Assembly (NCBI GenBank): GCA_004329165.1
Contig: CM014729.1
Location: 62,088,542 to 62,152,541 of the forward strand
Direction of reading: 5' to 3'
Length of the DNA stretch: 64,000 nucleotides
DNA from: Spatholobus suberectus
Lineage: Eukaryota > Streptophyta > Magnoliopsida > Fabales > Fabaceae
Below, piece by piece: positions 1 through 11,689 of this stretch. Each line of letters opens with the position of its first letter. Position 1 is the first letter of the stretch. A program made the position numbers and the translations under genes. The notes below the pieces were generated by a model that was not told the DNA's origin, did not search any database, and saw only the letters and a list, made by a program, of their open reading frames with translations.

Positions 1-554
1 TAGTTCTTAACAGGAGATGAATTTTACTAGAACCAGCCTAGAATGGGAAAGTGTAGGGATCTAATACAATAGCTTTATCCCACAAGTGAGATAGGCTACA
101 TAGATCACACGACACTGCCAGTCTATGTTAAAAACCAAATTCTCAGAAATATTATTTTAATAATTTCCTCCAATATCCTGCTTGATCTCCTTTATCTCTT
201 TTTTCCACATGGCCAAAAATCTGTGCAATCTATCCACATTTTCAAACCCGGGGTGATCTAATCGTATCCAAAAATATATTCATGTCTTTCACTAACGCAA
301 TTCAAGTTTAGATGGGTTCATGTCTTAAAAAACAAGGACGGCAGATTCAGCAAGTTATAGTCCCCAGTTTTCTGATATTTAAGCTCATCAAAACATTAAC
401 ATAGGCAAATCAACAAACATGATCCCAAACTAGTAAATATCACCACACAAATCAAGAAATTTTTTGTCAGAGAATTCAGCCAGAAAAACAAAGGCTTCTA
501 GCTCCTAAAACCATACAAGAACCAAACAGCATTTTATCTTAATCAAGAGCTTAC
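1..554 (-). other. Intron 4 (partial) of the response regulator gene
   Basis: The donor site of intron 4 lies at 554-553 on the minus strand and no continuation of the receiver domain (the exon that should carry the conserved Lys) is visible down to base 1, so the gene continues past the left edge. On the same strand 157-281 is a 41-codon open stretch ending in TAA that contains a Lys/Glu-rich segment (EIKEIKQDI). It has stops on both sides and no splice logic linking it to the gene, so it may be a relic of a mobile element. Confidence 0.6.
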
Positions 555-1352
555 CTATCAATTCGGGTCAAGATATTCTCAGACGACATAACCACCACCG
601 GAATCTCTCTGAAAACAGATGACTCCTGCAGATATTAACAGAAAGAATTAAAAATCACAGATAAAAAGGGAAAAACCACAACAATTAAATCAGGAAAACA
701 TTAATAAATCTCTCTTCTCTTCCATTAATCTTCTATAAGAAATTAAAGTAAGAAAGATCATTCTCACCTTTATCTTCTTGAGCAATTCATATCCTGTCAT
801 CCCCGGCATGGAATAGTCTGTCATTATCAAATTAACCTTCACACTCTGTCGCCGCAGCCATCAAATAACGACATAATAAGCATAACTTCCAAGTAACCGC
901 TATTATTAAACAATTCAAAAGCTAAGTTCACTTACATCAAGACCAATGGAACTCTTATCCCCATCCAACCCCAGATACTGCAGAGCCCTGCTTCCACTTT
1001 CCACCACCGTCACTGCCAACACAACACCCAGTTCCAATAACCATCAGAACCCAATCCAAGTGCAAGAGAACACAACAAAAGTCTTAAAATTTGGGTTTGG
1101 ACCTAACTCAATTCCAAAAGCTAACTAATAAGACAAAGTCTCCTTCACTTATATACACTATTACGAGTATCTCCAACAAAAAGAACACAAGAGGCACGAG
1201 AATTCGCCATCTTTACCTTTGCAAGACGAGATTTTGAGCAACCGCTCAATGACCTTGCGGTCCACGTGGCTGTCATCAACAGCAAGCACGTGCAGTTTCC
1301 CGGCACCCACTTCCGGCAAACCCTGCCTGAAAACATCGCCGGCGACAGCCAT
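555..1352 (-). CDS. Type-A two-component response regulator, 5' part (ARR3-7/15-like)
   Basis: Encodes the receiver domain of a cytokinin-signalling response regulator, which accepts phosphate from histidine phosphotransfer proteins and damps cytokinin output. Exons on the minus strand: 1352-1217, 1012-936, 845-768 and 625-555, all GT-AG, giving the first 120 residues in one frame. The start is the ATG at 1352-1350 (MAVAGDVF), followed by GLPEVGAGKLHVLAVDDS, which is typical of this clade. The acidic pair is D26-D27, the phospho-acceptor Asp is D81 in IMTDYSMPGMTGY, and the conserved hydroxyl residue is S111 in VVVMSSEN. The conserved Lys and the short C-terminus lie beyond the left edge. The short N-terminus and lack of a linker before the receiver fit type A rather than the DNA-binding type B; the missing C-terminus means this is inferred. 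A pyrimidine-rich leader and a TATA box lie upstream. Confidence 0.93.
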
Positions 1353-1468
1353 CCCTCAAATGAATCAAAAATGAAAATATTGAAGTAGTGATCAAAGAGA
1401 TGAGGAAAAGAAGAAAGGTATAAATGAAACAAGAGGAGTGAGAAGAGAGATGCTTTGGTTGGTTTTGC

Positions 1469-1474
1469 TTTATA
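1469..1474 (-). promoter_or_regulatory. TATA box of the response regulator gene
   Basis: TATAAA on the minus strand, about 117 nt before the ATG at 1352. It is followed by a CT-rich stretch of the kind common in plant 5' leaders. Position and sequence fit a core promoter; no transcript start is known. Confidence 0.5.
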
Positions 1475-1505
1475 ATGAATGGTGATGGTAGGGGGAAAAG
1501 GGTGA

Positions 1506-1528
1506 ATAATAATAATAATAATAATAAT
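1506..1528. repeat. (AAT)n microsatellite
   Basis: About seven perfect AAT units just upstream of the TATA box of the response regulator gene. Likely length-polymorphic. Confidence 0.9.
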
Positions 1529-1529
1529 G

Positions 1530-4154
1530 TGAAAATGAAAAGAGGGGAGATTCGGAGGATCCAAATCTTCGAGATTTTGTTTGTTGTTTTTGGAAATGAA
1601 GCAGAGAGGATTATCCCACCTGCATTTGTCGCTTCTCGTGTCACAATCATACTTTTATTATTAATAGTAACGTTGTTCATGGTCCGACACGCCCAAGCGT
1701 ATCTTGTTCGGGTCCACCCAACTCTGTGACTACGAAAGCCATCTTTGACTTTCACACAGTAAGGATTTTGAACCAATCCAATCCCCCTTCCATCTCTTCG
1801 AGGAAGTTGCATCATGATCATGCGTACCAAGTTGAATCACCCTGTTACTTCCTAATTCCTTTGTTAAGAATTTGGCCGAATTTACGTTGACGAATTGATT
1901 TTGAATTATTAAATTTGATTGAGACGCGTATTTTAAATTAATTTAGATTATCTATTTTTATTAAAAAAGTGAGAATTAACTTTTTAACTTCTGAATAAAC
2001 AAATCGTTACTTTAACAACACAACACAGCACGGTGGATAGCGTGTTTGTATTTCCGTTCAAAATCACGCCAATCTTACAATTTTCGTGTATATTTGGTTT
2101 GCAGTTAGAACCTAGAAACTTGCAAAGTGAGAATTTTTACTTTGTGTGTATTTGTTAACTTAAAAGTGACAAATTCTTACTTTTTATTTTTATTTTTTGA
2201 TAAGTGAGAATTTTTGTTTACATCAGTGTAAACAGATACTCAAACATACCTTTTTCAATAATGTTTAAGTGTCTCAAATGATGTGCAAACTGTGATATAA
2301 ACACACTCTGAATCTTTTCTTTTTCTTTTTTTTTACTATTTGCCTTTGAGAAATACTAGTAACATAATTTCTGTCACACTTTTTTAAATACACTTTTTTT
2401 TATTAGTTGAAATTTATTAAAAATAATAAAAATTTGTGAGTCTCATATCTTAATTAATGATTCTCTTTTTTGATTTTGTATTTTCAATAAATTTCAATCA
2501 ATAAAAGAGAGTGTGTTTAAAAGAATGTATTAAAAAGTGTATTGCTAACACTCGTCATTTGCCTTTAAAGCATTTGTAGTTTTCAGCATTTGTAATTTGT
2601 AAATTTGCATTACATTGTAGCCTTACTTTCAGGCGAAATTAATTTATAAATAAAATGAATTTAAATTAATTGTATTTATAAAAATAAAAATAATTATCAT
2701 TTAACATTTACATTTATTTTTAAATAAAAATTTAATATAAAATTTGCAATTTGACATAAAAACTACATTTTCAGCACCAAAAAAGAAACTATATATTTTT
2801 TTTACTAAGAGTTATTTAAAAAATAATTTAATATCAGGAACACGAAATGCTCGAAATAGATGTCACAAAATTATGAAAATGGATACTATGAATGTAAAGT
2901 TCACTATTAAGTTCACTATTAAGGGATCCAAATGGTACTTGACTCAAATTCCTTAAGTAAAGTTTCGAGTTTAAACTTATGAATGAAAAAAATATAATTG
3001 AAAGAAAAGACCTTACTAAAAATAACCAGACAGGTTTTCTGACAGAAATTAGTTATTGACAAAATTGGTAGATATTTTGCACCTATAACATGGTTACCCA
3101 AAAAAAGTTTGTTATTAAGTGATGAGGATAATCTAACTCTATCACTAATTAAATGACCAAATTTTTAAATGATATACGTAATACAAGTTACAATATTAAT
3201 TATAACTCATACCAATTAAAATTTTAATATAATTCTTCGTATGAAAAGTTAATAATTGTTAAGGTTGTTAGTTTGGGCTTTTAGCTCCCTTGTTACACAA
3301 AAAAAAAAAAGTTAATAATTTCTAAGGATGTACTTAGTTTTGTGTTGACTGCTGTTTACGGTATGTATTTTATTTTGAATGTCGTAAAAATATTGTTATT
3401 TATTTCATTGCAGTTCCACAGTGCAATTAAGGATGGAAAAAAAAAACTTGTATCCACAAATACCCGTTAATAAAATTCATTATAGATATAAAATGAATAG
3501 TTAATGGATATTCATTTACTAATGAGACGGGTGGATAGTAAAATACTCACTCGTACCTGTGGGTACCCACACCTTAAAATTATGTAAATATCATTAATTA
3601 TATATAAAGTAAATTATTCTAAGTTATTTTTGGTATAAATATATATTTTAAAATTATTTATTTTTAGTATAAATATATGTAACAAAATTATTTTTTTAGT
3701 ATAAATATATGTTTCAAAAAATTTTATTTTAATTTTTTTTTTTTTTTTTGTTTAAAATTTTATATTTTAATAAATATTCACAAATACTCGTAAATACTCT
3801 CAAATATATATAAAATTCGTAGATACTTACTTAACGAGTATCCGTGTAAATACGAGCAAGTGTGGGAAAACTACTATCTTATCTGTCTCGTTCCATTGTC
3901 ATCCCTAATTGAAATTCTATTGATAGAGTTATTCGATTAGATTCTAGATTTACTACACTAATATTTTTACATGTTTACATATTTTTTATCTCCATAAATT
4001 AATTTCCAAAACTTAAACATAACTATTCCAAAACTAATATTTTGTTTTTCCTTAATAATTTTGAAAATTATTTTCCAAAACATAACTATTTTTATTCAGA
4101 AAATTAATCAAAATGTGATAACTTTTTTATAAATAGATAAAGAGAAAAAAGATC
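1530..4154. other. Intergenic, AT-rich, one MITE
   Basis: No gene is visible. The stretch holds the palindromic MITE at 2354-2562, homopolymer runs (for example the T run near 3732) and degenerate AT-rich sequence. Open frames here (for example 2744-2956) have no protein-like composition. Confidence 0.6.
2354..2562. mobile_element. Palindromic MITE, family 1, copy 1
   Basis: A roughly 210-bp sequence whose two halves are inverted copies: TTGAAATTTATTAAAAAT on the left pairs with ATTTTCAATAAATTTCAA on the right, and CACACTTTTTTAAATACAC pairs with the GTGTTTAAAAGAATG region. Related copies lie at 9807-10013 and 22893-23090, with a fragment at 13587-13625. No coding capacity. Confidence 0.65.
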
Positions 4155-4333
4155 ATATACTGACAGTGTAAAACAGTTTTACACTGTCATCCAATCACAA
4201 ACTATTATGTATGACAAATTTGTTGACTTCTAAAAATAATAGCTTTAAAAGTCATACCAACGGTGAATTCTAATTAATTGATAGATAGTGTATAATTTTT
4301 TACACTAACAGTGCATTACCATTAAACTCATAA
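4155..4333. mobile_element. MITE, family 2 (TTTTACACTGTCA type), copy 1
   Basis: Starts with CTGACAGTGTAAAAC immediately followed by its inverse GTTTTACACTGTCA, and ends with TTTTTTACACTAACAGTGCA. The inner part (CCAATCACAAACTATTATG, TTTGTTGACTT) is shared with 8216-8392 and, in the other orientation, 33219-33383 and 12130-12283. Non-coding. Confidence 0.7.
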
Positions 4334-4851
4334 ATAAATTTATTAATGATTTACTACCAACTAAAGGCATGCGTAAGGTGATTAGAATAATAATCCCGAT
4401 ATAAGGAAAGTTGTAACGTGCAGACCCGGAAAACATAACACGTTAAAACACAACCTGCAATCCCGAAAATAGAACATAGGAATCATGAATTATAAAGTAC
4501 CGTTCCCCACTTAAAAGCAAAGTAAACTTGATATTAAAAAAAAAATGGCAAAGGAAAACTACAACCAAGAAAAAAGCAAAGGAAAACAACCACACAGAAA
4601 AAAAAAATTGTAGTGAAACCAGCGCATGATGTCTTATCAACAATGCCTGGAAAGTATAAGCAACAGTGAACCCACTTCGACTGTAATTACATGGACCAAA
4701 CATACATCTCCATACAGACCAATTGACGGAGCAGCATATGAACCATAACATCATGGTGCAGGACCAACTCAAACCATAAAATTCGTGTTGCAATACCACT
4801 AACTTCACACATTAGCTCAGAAATTTCAGATTGCCAAATCAATAAAATTTA

Positions 4852-5443
4852 CTAAGGCTTTGTTTGGTATCACTTAAGAAGCCGAGAAAAGAAGAGAAAA
4901 GCAATGATCATACTATTTTCTTCTCGTTTGGTATCGAAGAAAGGCGACAAAATTTTTGAAAAAACACGTGGGACCTACTTTAAAAATTTCTTCACAAAAC
5001 AGTGAAGAAAGACGACGAAGTTACTGTGCACAGCAGGCACTCTCTTCACAAAAATAACGTGTAAATCGGTTTACACATGCTGTAATCAATTTGCACCCTT
5101 TTTTTATGTTTGTATCTATTTCAAAATAATATAAAATGATAACAAAAGCGTTTGGGCAAATCAATTCTCTTGTTCTTGGCAGTCACTCAATTGGTGTAAT
5201 GAACCCCCCCCCCCCCCGCGCGCTGTTTGTATAATAATAATAATAATAAATAAATAAAATATTAATAATAAAATAATAAAATAAAAATAATAAATAAATA
5301 TAATATTAATAATTTCAAAAAGTTAACTTCTTTTTCATTTTCTTCAACCAAACAATCTTAACTTTCACTTTATTTTTAACCTATTTCTCTTCTCTTTCTT
5401 TTTTTTTTTTTTTTTCTTTTCTCTCTACCAAATACACCTTAAG
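4852..5443. mobile_element. Non-autonomous TIR-like element, family 3, copy 1
   Basis: The left end reads AAGGCTTTGTTTGGTATCA and the right end, read inverted, CTTAAGGTGTATTTGGTAGA, suggesting degenerate terminal inverted repeats. The body has the order GTGGGACC..., a short palindrome cluster (5059-5093), an AATn tract and a pyrimidine-rich tail. The same order recurs at 6994-7541 with different palindromes. No protein is encoded. Confidence 0.55.
5204..5217. repeat. 14-base C run followed by GCGCGC
   Basis: An uninterrupted run of 14 C and then alternating GC, inside the element at 4852-5443. It stands out in this AT-rich sequence. Confidence 0.95.
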
Positions 5444-6110
5444 AAGAAGGGAGAGATATTTGAAGAAATAAAAAAGAGAGAGAAAAAAAGGTATTTAAAT
5501 AAAATTATTAACGAAAAAAAAAATTACATTTAGCAATAAAATAAGGTACATTTACCAATTGCGTTGAAAGTTTGATCTGTCTTGTGCTCCTATTTATGTA
5601 TCATGTAGGCCTTTTTCTCATATCTGTCTTGGTGCATGTTTGAAAACTGATTACAAATGTAGTTTTTCATATTAAAGTGAACATCACTAATTTTAGCTTT
5701 TACACTTTTTATATCATAGACGTGATTTTATTTTATTTTTTTTGTTGTAGAACGTGTTTCCAAATACACTCTTAACCTATTTAAAAATCTAGTTTGGCTT
5801 AGAAAACTAATTACGAGTCAATTTTAGATTAAGGTCTATAAATATGTTAATAAGTTTAATAGTCCAAATAAATCAATGATAGAGTTAAATAAATAAGTTA
5901 ATAAGCGTATAGCTTGCTAACTTACTCAAACTAAAAAATAAGTGTGTATACGTTAGCAAATACTTGTGAGGATTTGCTAACATACACATACTTGTTTTTT
6001 AGTTGGAGTATATTATCAAGTTATAACTATAATATATCTTAAAATAAACCTATAATGTAGCTTGCTAACATACTCTAACTAAAAAATAAGTATGTGTATG
6101 TTAGCAAATC
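5444..6110. other. Intergenic, no gene seen
   Basis: AT-rich sequence with a short direct repeat (TTGCTAACATACTC and CTAAAAAATAAGT, near 5920-5945, 5977-6005 and 6062-6105). Nothing else was recognised. Confidence 0.6.
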
Positions 6111-6135
6111 TCATATATATATATATATATATATG

Positions 6136-6403
6136 GGTGGGGATCAAGTTACACCAACCATTAAATTAAAATATTTTATTGAATAAATCAAGTTTACAAA
6201 TTTTTATAAAGTTTAAAAATTATTTGATACTTTATTAAATAAATTCAAATTAACATATAATACACTTTCTAAATTATAAGTAAATGTCAACTATAAGATT
6301 TACTAGCTACAAATGTACGATTTACCTAAAATTTGATGTACATAATCATTGACATAATATCAAAATATTTAACAATTGAATTGTTAAAATTATATATATA
6401 TAC

Positions 6404-6473
<70 letters not shown>

Positions 6474-6795
6474 TACACCTTCAATGACTCTTTGTAGAAT
6501 GCAAATATAACCTATCTAACCGTTGAATTTAATGTTCTTATTAATTAGATTAAGTATACAGAATTTCATACAATTCTAAAATTATTTAGTAGTTTATCAC
6601 ATCACTTTATTTTAACATATAATATGATATTAAAATATGTGTAAATATACATTATTAGATAACATACCTAAAAAAGTCTAAATTATGTGAAATTTGATAT
6701 ACATGATCATAAAGATAATATCATATAATTCAACAGTTGGATTGATTAAATTTACATTCTACAAAAGTTATTAAAGGTGTAATTTGACTAACTTT
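6136..6795. repeat. Two tandem copies of an AT-rich repeat around an (AT)n core
   Basis: Copy 1 (about 6136-6390) and copy 2 (about 6470-6795) share the same order of blocks: TTAACATATAATA, CTACAAATGTAC or its variant, AAATTTGATGTACATAATCAT or ATATACATGATCAT, and a block like CAACAGTTGGATTGATTAAA. A third copy lies at 8800-9090. Between the two copies is a long AT microsatellite (6391-6468). Confidence 0.6.
6391..6468. repeat. (AT)n / (ATAC)n microsatellite
   Basis: Nearly 80 bases of TA repeats with an internal CATACATACATA block. Likely hypervariable in length. Confidence 0.95.
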
Positions 6796-6993
6796 GATAC
6801 CTGGTGTCAACAAATCTTGACCCATGTGTGTGTGTATATAGAGAGAGAGACACAGAATATATATTATGATAAACAAGTTGTCCCATTCATTCTAAGAGAC
6901 TTTTATTTAAGACCTGAAAACCTAACCTATTTGATTAAGTAGAATTTTTGAAAAGTCTAAGCATGACTTTTTTATTGAACAAATCGCGCCATT

Positions 6994-7541
6994 TACGTTG
7001 TGTTTAGTAGCATCGAAGTAGCGCGAATTTGCTATGAAGAGAAGAGAAAAACAGAAAAGTGTACGAACTTCTCTCATTTGGCAGCGTCAAAGTGTTAAAG
7101 AAATATTTGAAAAATGTGTGGGACCCACGTTTGAAAACTCCTTAGCAAAAATGAGAAGAAATGCACGAATATAAATGTTGTTTGCAAAAATAATCGATTA
7201 TTTTTGTTGATAATCAATTATCACTAATAAAAAAAAACGATTTTCACTTCAATAATCGATTACTTTTGCAACATAATCCAATATCCCTTTCTCACTCAAA
7301 TAATCAATTATCCCCTTCCCACCCCCTTAATCAAATATCCCCTTGTCTTATATAATAATAATAATAATAAATAAGATTAATAATAAAAAAACAATCTAAA
7401 AAAGTTAACTTTTCTTTTATTTCTTTTAACCAAACACCTTAACTTCCACTCTATTTCTCACATATTTCTCTTTCTTCTTCTTCTCACCTCTTCCCTTCTT
7501 TTCTCTCTATTTTTTTCCTCTTTACCAAACACAGTCTTAAG
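6994..7541. mobile_element. Non-autonomous TIR-like element, family 3, copy 2
   Basis: Same layout as 4852-5443: TGTTTAGTAGCATCGAAGTA at the left, GTGGGACCCACGTTTGAAAA, then a palindrome cluster, an AATn tract, AAAAGTTAACTT, and a CT-rich tail ending ACCAAACACAGTCTTAAG. Here the palindrome cluster (7190-7340) is built of AATAATCGATTATT-type motifs instead of the GTGTAAATCGGTTTACAC motif of copy 1. Confidence 0.55.
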
Positions 7542-8215
7542 CTTAAATAGAGTCAAATCATAAACTCTTAAAAAATTATTTGAACTATTTTCACTTTTAT
7601 TCATGAATTTTGAGGCAATTTAGTTTTAAAGTTGATTTTAGCACGTTAAAAGGAAAAGTAATGTTTTATTATTTTTACATTAAATAATTTTTGTTTATGT
7701 GTTTTAATTTAATATTTTATTATTTTTTGAAAAATAAAATGTCTTTGTTAACATCTAAAAATACTTTTTTATAAAATTATTTACAACATTTATTATATAA
7801 TTTTTAAAAATACATATTTTTAAATATAATTTAATTTTGTCAAACTTTTAAAAATTAGTTTTATAAAATATTTTTTAAAACCAAATTTATAAATTCTAAT
7901 TTGAACACACATTCTCTTACCCTGTATTTGATATAGTAGAGATAAAATGAAAAAAAATAAAATTAAAGCTTTGTTTCTAAAAATCAATATTTTTTCTTTT
8001 CCTTCTATTTGTTCTTTAATTAAAAAATATATATCATTATTTATGTTTGTTTTCTTCTTTATTTTCTTTCCATCCATTTACACGTACCATTACACAAGTA
8101 CCAACGTCAGTTTCTGAAATTGAAGTTTGAATTGCCCTTTTTTGATTTCACCATGGCCGGCAGAGCGTAGTCCAGTCTTGAATGGTTTGGAACATTAACC
8201 ATAGTTACATTAGTT
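7542..8215. other. Intergenic, no gene seen
   Basis: Very AT-rich with long T and A runs. The reading frame on the minus strand at 7820-8077 is low-complexity Lys/Ile/Phe and is not believed to be coding. Confidence 0.6.
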
Positions 8216-8392
8216 ATATAATGTTTTTATAATAATATTTTATGTCATCAAATCACAAACTATTATTTATTGTAAGTTTATTGATTTTTATAATAAATAT
8301 TTTAAAAATTATAATAATGATAATTTATAATTAAATGACCATATAAAAATTTTTACAACAACGATACAGAACTATTAAACTCATAAATATAA
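8216..8392. mobile_element. MITE, family 2, degenerate copy 2
   Basis: Shares ATCAAATCACAAACTATTAT, a TAAGTTTATTGATTTTTA block and the end CTATTAAACTCATAAAT with the copy at 4155-4333. The terminal TTTTACACTG is decayed. Confidence 0.5.
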
Positions 8393-8799
8393 GTTCGCTT
8401 TACAGTAGCATATCTTTCTATTTTTACAATTGATTCTGATACGGACTACACAGTAGGGAGGCAGGTGGTGGGCCCTCCCTCCGAATGTGTGAGTGTGAAC
8501 GGAGGAATATCTTGTGTTAGATATTCGATACGCATCATTCATCCACTGCTTTCATTGGATTCGCTTCTCTTCTATTACGCTCCGTCACATGATCTATGAT
8601 ATGATCCATTTAGTTTTCTGAGCTCCATTAATCTGTTATTAATATTGTACCTTTGCTTACACAATATAGTTAATTCTTTATATTTTCTTTTGCTGAAAAA
8701 AGAAATAAACAAAATAATGAAAAAGAAATTAAAAAAAGATGAATGAAAAATTCGCTCGACAAAATTATTTTTTAATAATTATATATATATATATACATA

Positions 8800-9090
8800 T
8801 ATATTAAATTTTATTAATCTAATCATTAAATTAAAAATTCTTATTAAACAGATTAAATTTACAAATTTTTTAATATTCCATTAAATAAATTCAATTTGTG
8901 TATAATACATTTTTTAAAAATATAAGTATATATTAATTATAAAGTTATATAATTACAAATGTTCAATTTTTCTAAAATTTGGTATGTATGATCTTTGCAT
9001 TAATATTAAAATATTCAACAGTTTGATTAATAAAATTTAATATATATTTTATACAAAGAGTTATTGAAGAATGTAACATTACCTAAAGGT
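8800..9090. repeat. Third copy of the AT-rich repeat of 6136-6795
   Basis: Carries the same block order as the pair at 6.1-6.8 kb, including AATTACAAATGTTCAATTTT, AAATTTGGTATGTATGATC and CAACAGTTTGATTAATAAAA. It is also next to an AT dinucleotide tract (8781-8806). Confidence 0.55.
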
Positions 9091-9806
9091 ACTTGTGAAA
9101 TAACTTTATCCTTCCTCTAAAAAAAGGTAAGTGTAAAAGATATATTGATTAAATTGATAAAAAAAATAAAATAAAAAGTAATTTTTTATTTAAATGAGTA
9201 AAAAATAAAATAAAAAATATGTGAAAAGACTTTTTTTTCTTTATCTTTATGTAAAAGAAAAAGGAATAAAAAATAGAGTCTAAAACTAAAAGAGTTGTGG
9301 GCTCCATATAAAAGGAGAGAAATATATATATAAAAAAAAAACCCTACATGTTTGGTTTAAATGATAATAAAATTTTAAAAGAAGAATAAAAATAAGAGAG
9401 GAAAAGAAATAAAAATATAATAAAAATGTATTATTTGAATGAACAATTTTGAGAAATAAATAAATAAATTCATTGAATGAGTAGAAGAAACAGAAAAAAA
9501 AATATATAAATAAAGGCAACTTTATCCTTAATAAAAAATTTAAAATAAAAAACAAATTAAAATGGGGGATATAAGTGGAATGTCATTTTTTTTTCATTTA
9601 TCCCAAAAAAATTCAATATAAGTGGAGAGTTTTATTTTCTTTAACTATCATTTTTATCCTTCAAATATGATGCACTACACGAATAGTTTTTGAAATTCGA
9701 AAAACTAAAAGAAAATGTCCCTTAAATTGGTTTTTGTCGATCATGTTAGTCCAAAATATAATGTATGTCAACTAACATCATCAACAGGGTTGATTTGACA
9801 TATGAA
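9091..9806. other. Intergenic, no gene seen
   Basis: A/T-rich, dominated by AAATAAAA-like runs. The minus-strand open frame 9286-9555 is almost all Phe, Leu, Tyr and Ile and is a composition artefact. Confidence 0.6.
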
Positions 9807-10013
9807 GAGTACTAGTAACATACTCTCTAACATTGTCTTTCTAACACGCTTTTTACCATTAGTTAGAATTTATTAAAAACTACAAAATCACAATGAAACT
9901 CATTAAATAAGGAGTGAAACTCACAAATTTGTGATTTTCAATAAATTTCACTTAATGATAAGAAATGTATTTAAAATATTGTGTTAAAGAATGTTTAGCA
10001 TTTCTCTTTGACA
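9807..10013. mobile_element. Palindromic MITE, family 1, copy 2
   Basis: Begins ACTAGTAACATACTCTCTAA. TTAGAATTTATTAAAAACTA on the left pairs with the inverse TTTTCAATAAATTTCACTTA on the right; the central sequence ATTTGTGATTTTCA is mirrored by GAAAATCACAAA-like bases in other copies. Confidence 0.6.
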
Positions 10014-10665
10014 CATTGAGTACCACCCAAGTGCCCACGTGTCCCTCCATATGTATATCTAGTTAGATTTCAATGAAAGACTTGCATCCATGTCGTTTAT
10101 TTGGAAAGTAACCTAAGGATGCAATGGCGAGAGCTTATGCAAGCCCTCGTGCTTTACCCTATAAGTCCTCTTATTTTTTGTTTAGTTGGTTGGAAGCACA
10201 CTTAGTTGGCAGAGATTGTTCATATGAAGTTTGAGTACAAAAGGCTTCGTCACCAACAACCTCACTAATCTTGACACTTCCACACTTGAACTTAGATCTA
10301 GCAAAGCCATTGAAGGTGAAAATGATGAAGAGTAGTGTTAATCTTATGTGATGTCTTCTATAGAGTTGTTTCTTGTCAAACGTATATCCAATACCAAACA
10401 AAATATTATTATTTTATTTTAGAGTGTCAAAATTACTTCCAATTTTTCATTGGATTATTTATGATTGATTATAACATATCACATTAATTTTCATAAAAAA
10501 TTTTGATTATCTATTCATAGAAATTAGTAGAATCTTTTACGATCTGTTTTGCTACACAAACTAAGTTTCACTTAAATTAACAATTGATACTTAATTAGAA
10601 AGTTTCAAGTGAACATGCCTTTGAACTCAGCCAAAGTCAACGGCGGACATCTCAGACCACATCAC
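10014..10665. other. Intergenic, no gene seen
   Basis: Low-complexity and unique-looking sequence. The minus-strand frame at 10171-10401 (76 codons) has no recognisable motif. Confidence 0.55.
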
Positions 10666-11258
10666 CAAGGATGGAGTTAGACATAAATGGTTGGGGGGCC
10701 AACCATAAAAACATACAGTCCATCTAATAAATATATATAGCATCAAATAAATAGTAAATTTTCTTCAAATTGAGAATTAAAGAAAAATGATTAAAAAAAT
10801 TAGAAAACATTATGATGATCCTTTTATCATTTCAAATATAATTTAATAAAGAAAATACATGTTTGAGGAGATTTTTTTCAAAATAATTAAGAAGATTTGT
10901 AACATTTATTAACAAGACTTATAAAAAATTAAAGAAAAAAATTGTTATGTTTTTGTGCATTGTGAACAACCACTAGATTTAAACCGATGTAGTCAAATAA
11001 TTTTAATGTAACAATAAAAGATAAAATTCTTATAAAATGCAAAAACCGAAAGTGGAAAAAGATTATTGAGAGAGAGCACAAAGAAGAAAACAATTGAATT
11101 TGACGGGTTTACAATCTTAAAAACTTAGGAAGAGACCAAGCCCCATAGTATGACTAAATTTTAAAAAATTATACGCCTAATTATTATTATTAACTATTGA
11201 TTTACAGTTAAAATAAAAAGTTAGGGGGGCCTTATACATACACGTCCCTTCATCCCTG
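10666..11258. mobile_element. Non-autonomous hAT-like element with 8-bp duplication
   Basis: The left end CAAGGATGGAGTTAGAC and the inverted right end CAGGGATGAAGGGACGTG form imperfect terminal inverted repeats. They are flanked by CACATCAC (10658-10665) and CACATCAT (11259-11266), an 8-bp target duplication with one mismatch, as expected for hAT transposition. Both subterminal regions carry G runs (TTGGGGGGCC; TTAGGGGGGCC). There is no transposase frame, so it must be mobilised in trans. Confidence 0.75.
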
Positions 11259-11293
11259 CACATCATTAATGATTGAAGAAAAATAGATTAGGC

Positions 11294-11689
11294 TAAACAT
11301 ATAATTTAGTCTCTATATATGTTACAGGTTTTCAATTTAATCTCTATATGAAAAAATGTATTAAATCGGTCTTTATACATGTCGCAAATAATCAATTTGG
11401 TTCTTGCCATTTACAAATTTTTAATTTAGTCCATATATGTGCAACGCATTCTTAATTTGGTTCCTATATTACAAGGACAAAATTAAGAGTGCGTTGCACA
11501 TATGAGGACCAAATTAAGAATACGCTACACGTGTAGGGACTAAATTAAAAATGTGTAAATGACATTATGACGACAGGGGCCAAATTGAAAATTCGTGACA
11601 TGTATAGGGATCCATTTAATAAATTTTTATATATAGGGATCAAATTAAGAATTTGCAACACATATAGGGACTAAATTATACCATTAACC
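11294..11689. mobile_element. Foldback element of TTTAGTCCCTATAT type
   Basis: The whole 400 bp is close to one hairpin: ATAATTTAGTCTCTATATAT at the left pairs with ATATAGGGACTAAATTAT at the right, and the arms consist of roughly 40-bp subrepeats (TTAATTTGGTCC, TATATGTGCAACGCATTC) that recur in both orientations. This is the foldback MITE style common in legumes. Transcribed from either side it would give double-stranded RNA. Confidence 0.7.

Noticed and set aside
9286..9555. 89-codon Phe/Leu-rich frame on the minus strand
   Set aside because: Low-complexity A/T-rich DNA gives such frames; no start context or domain.
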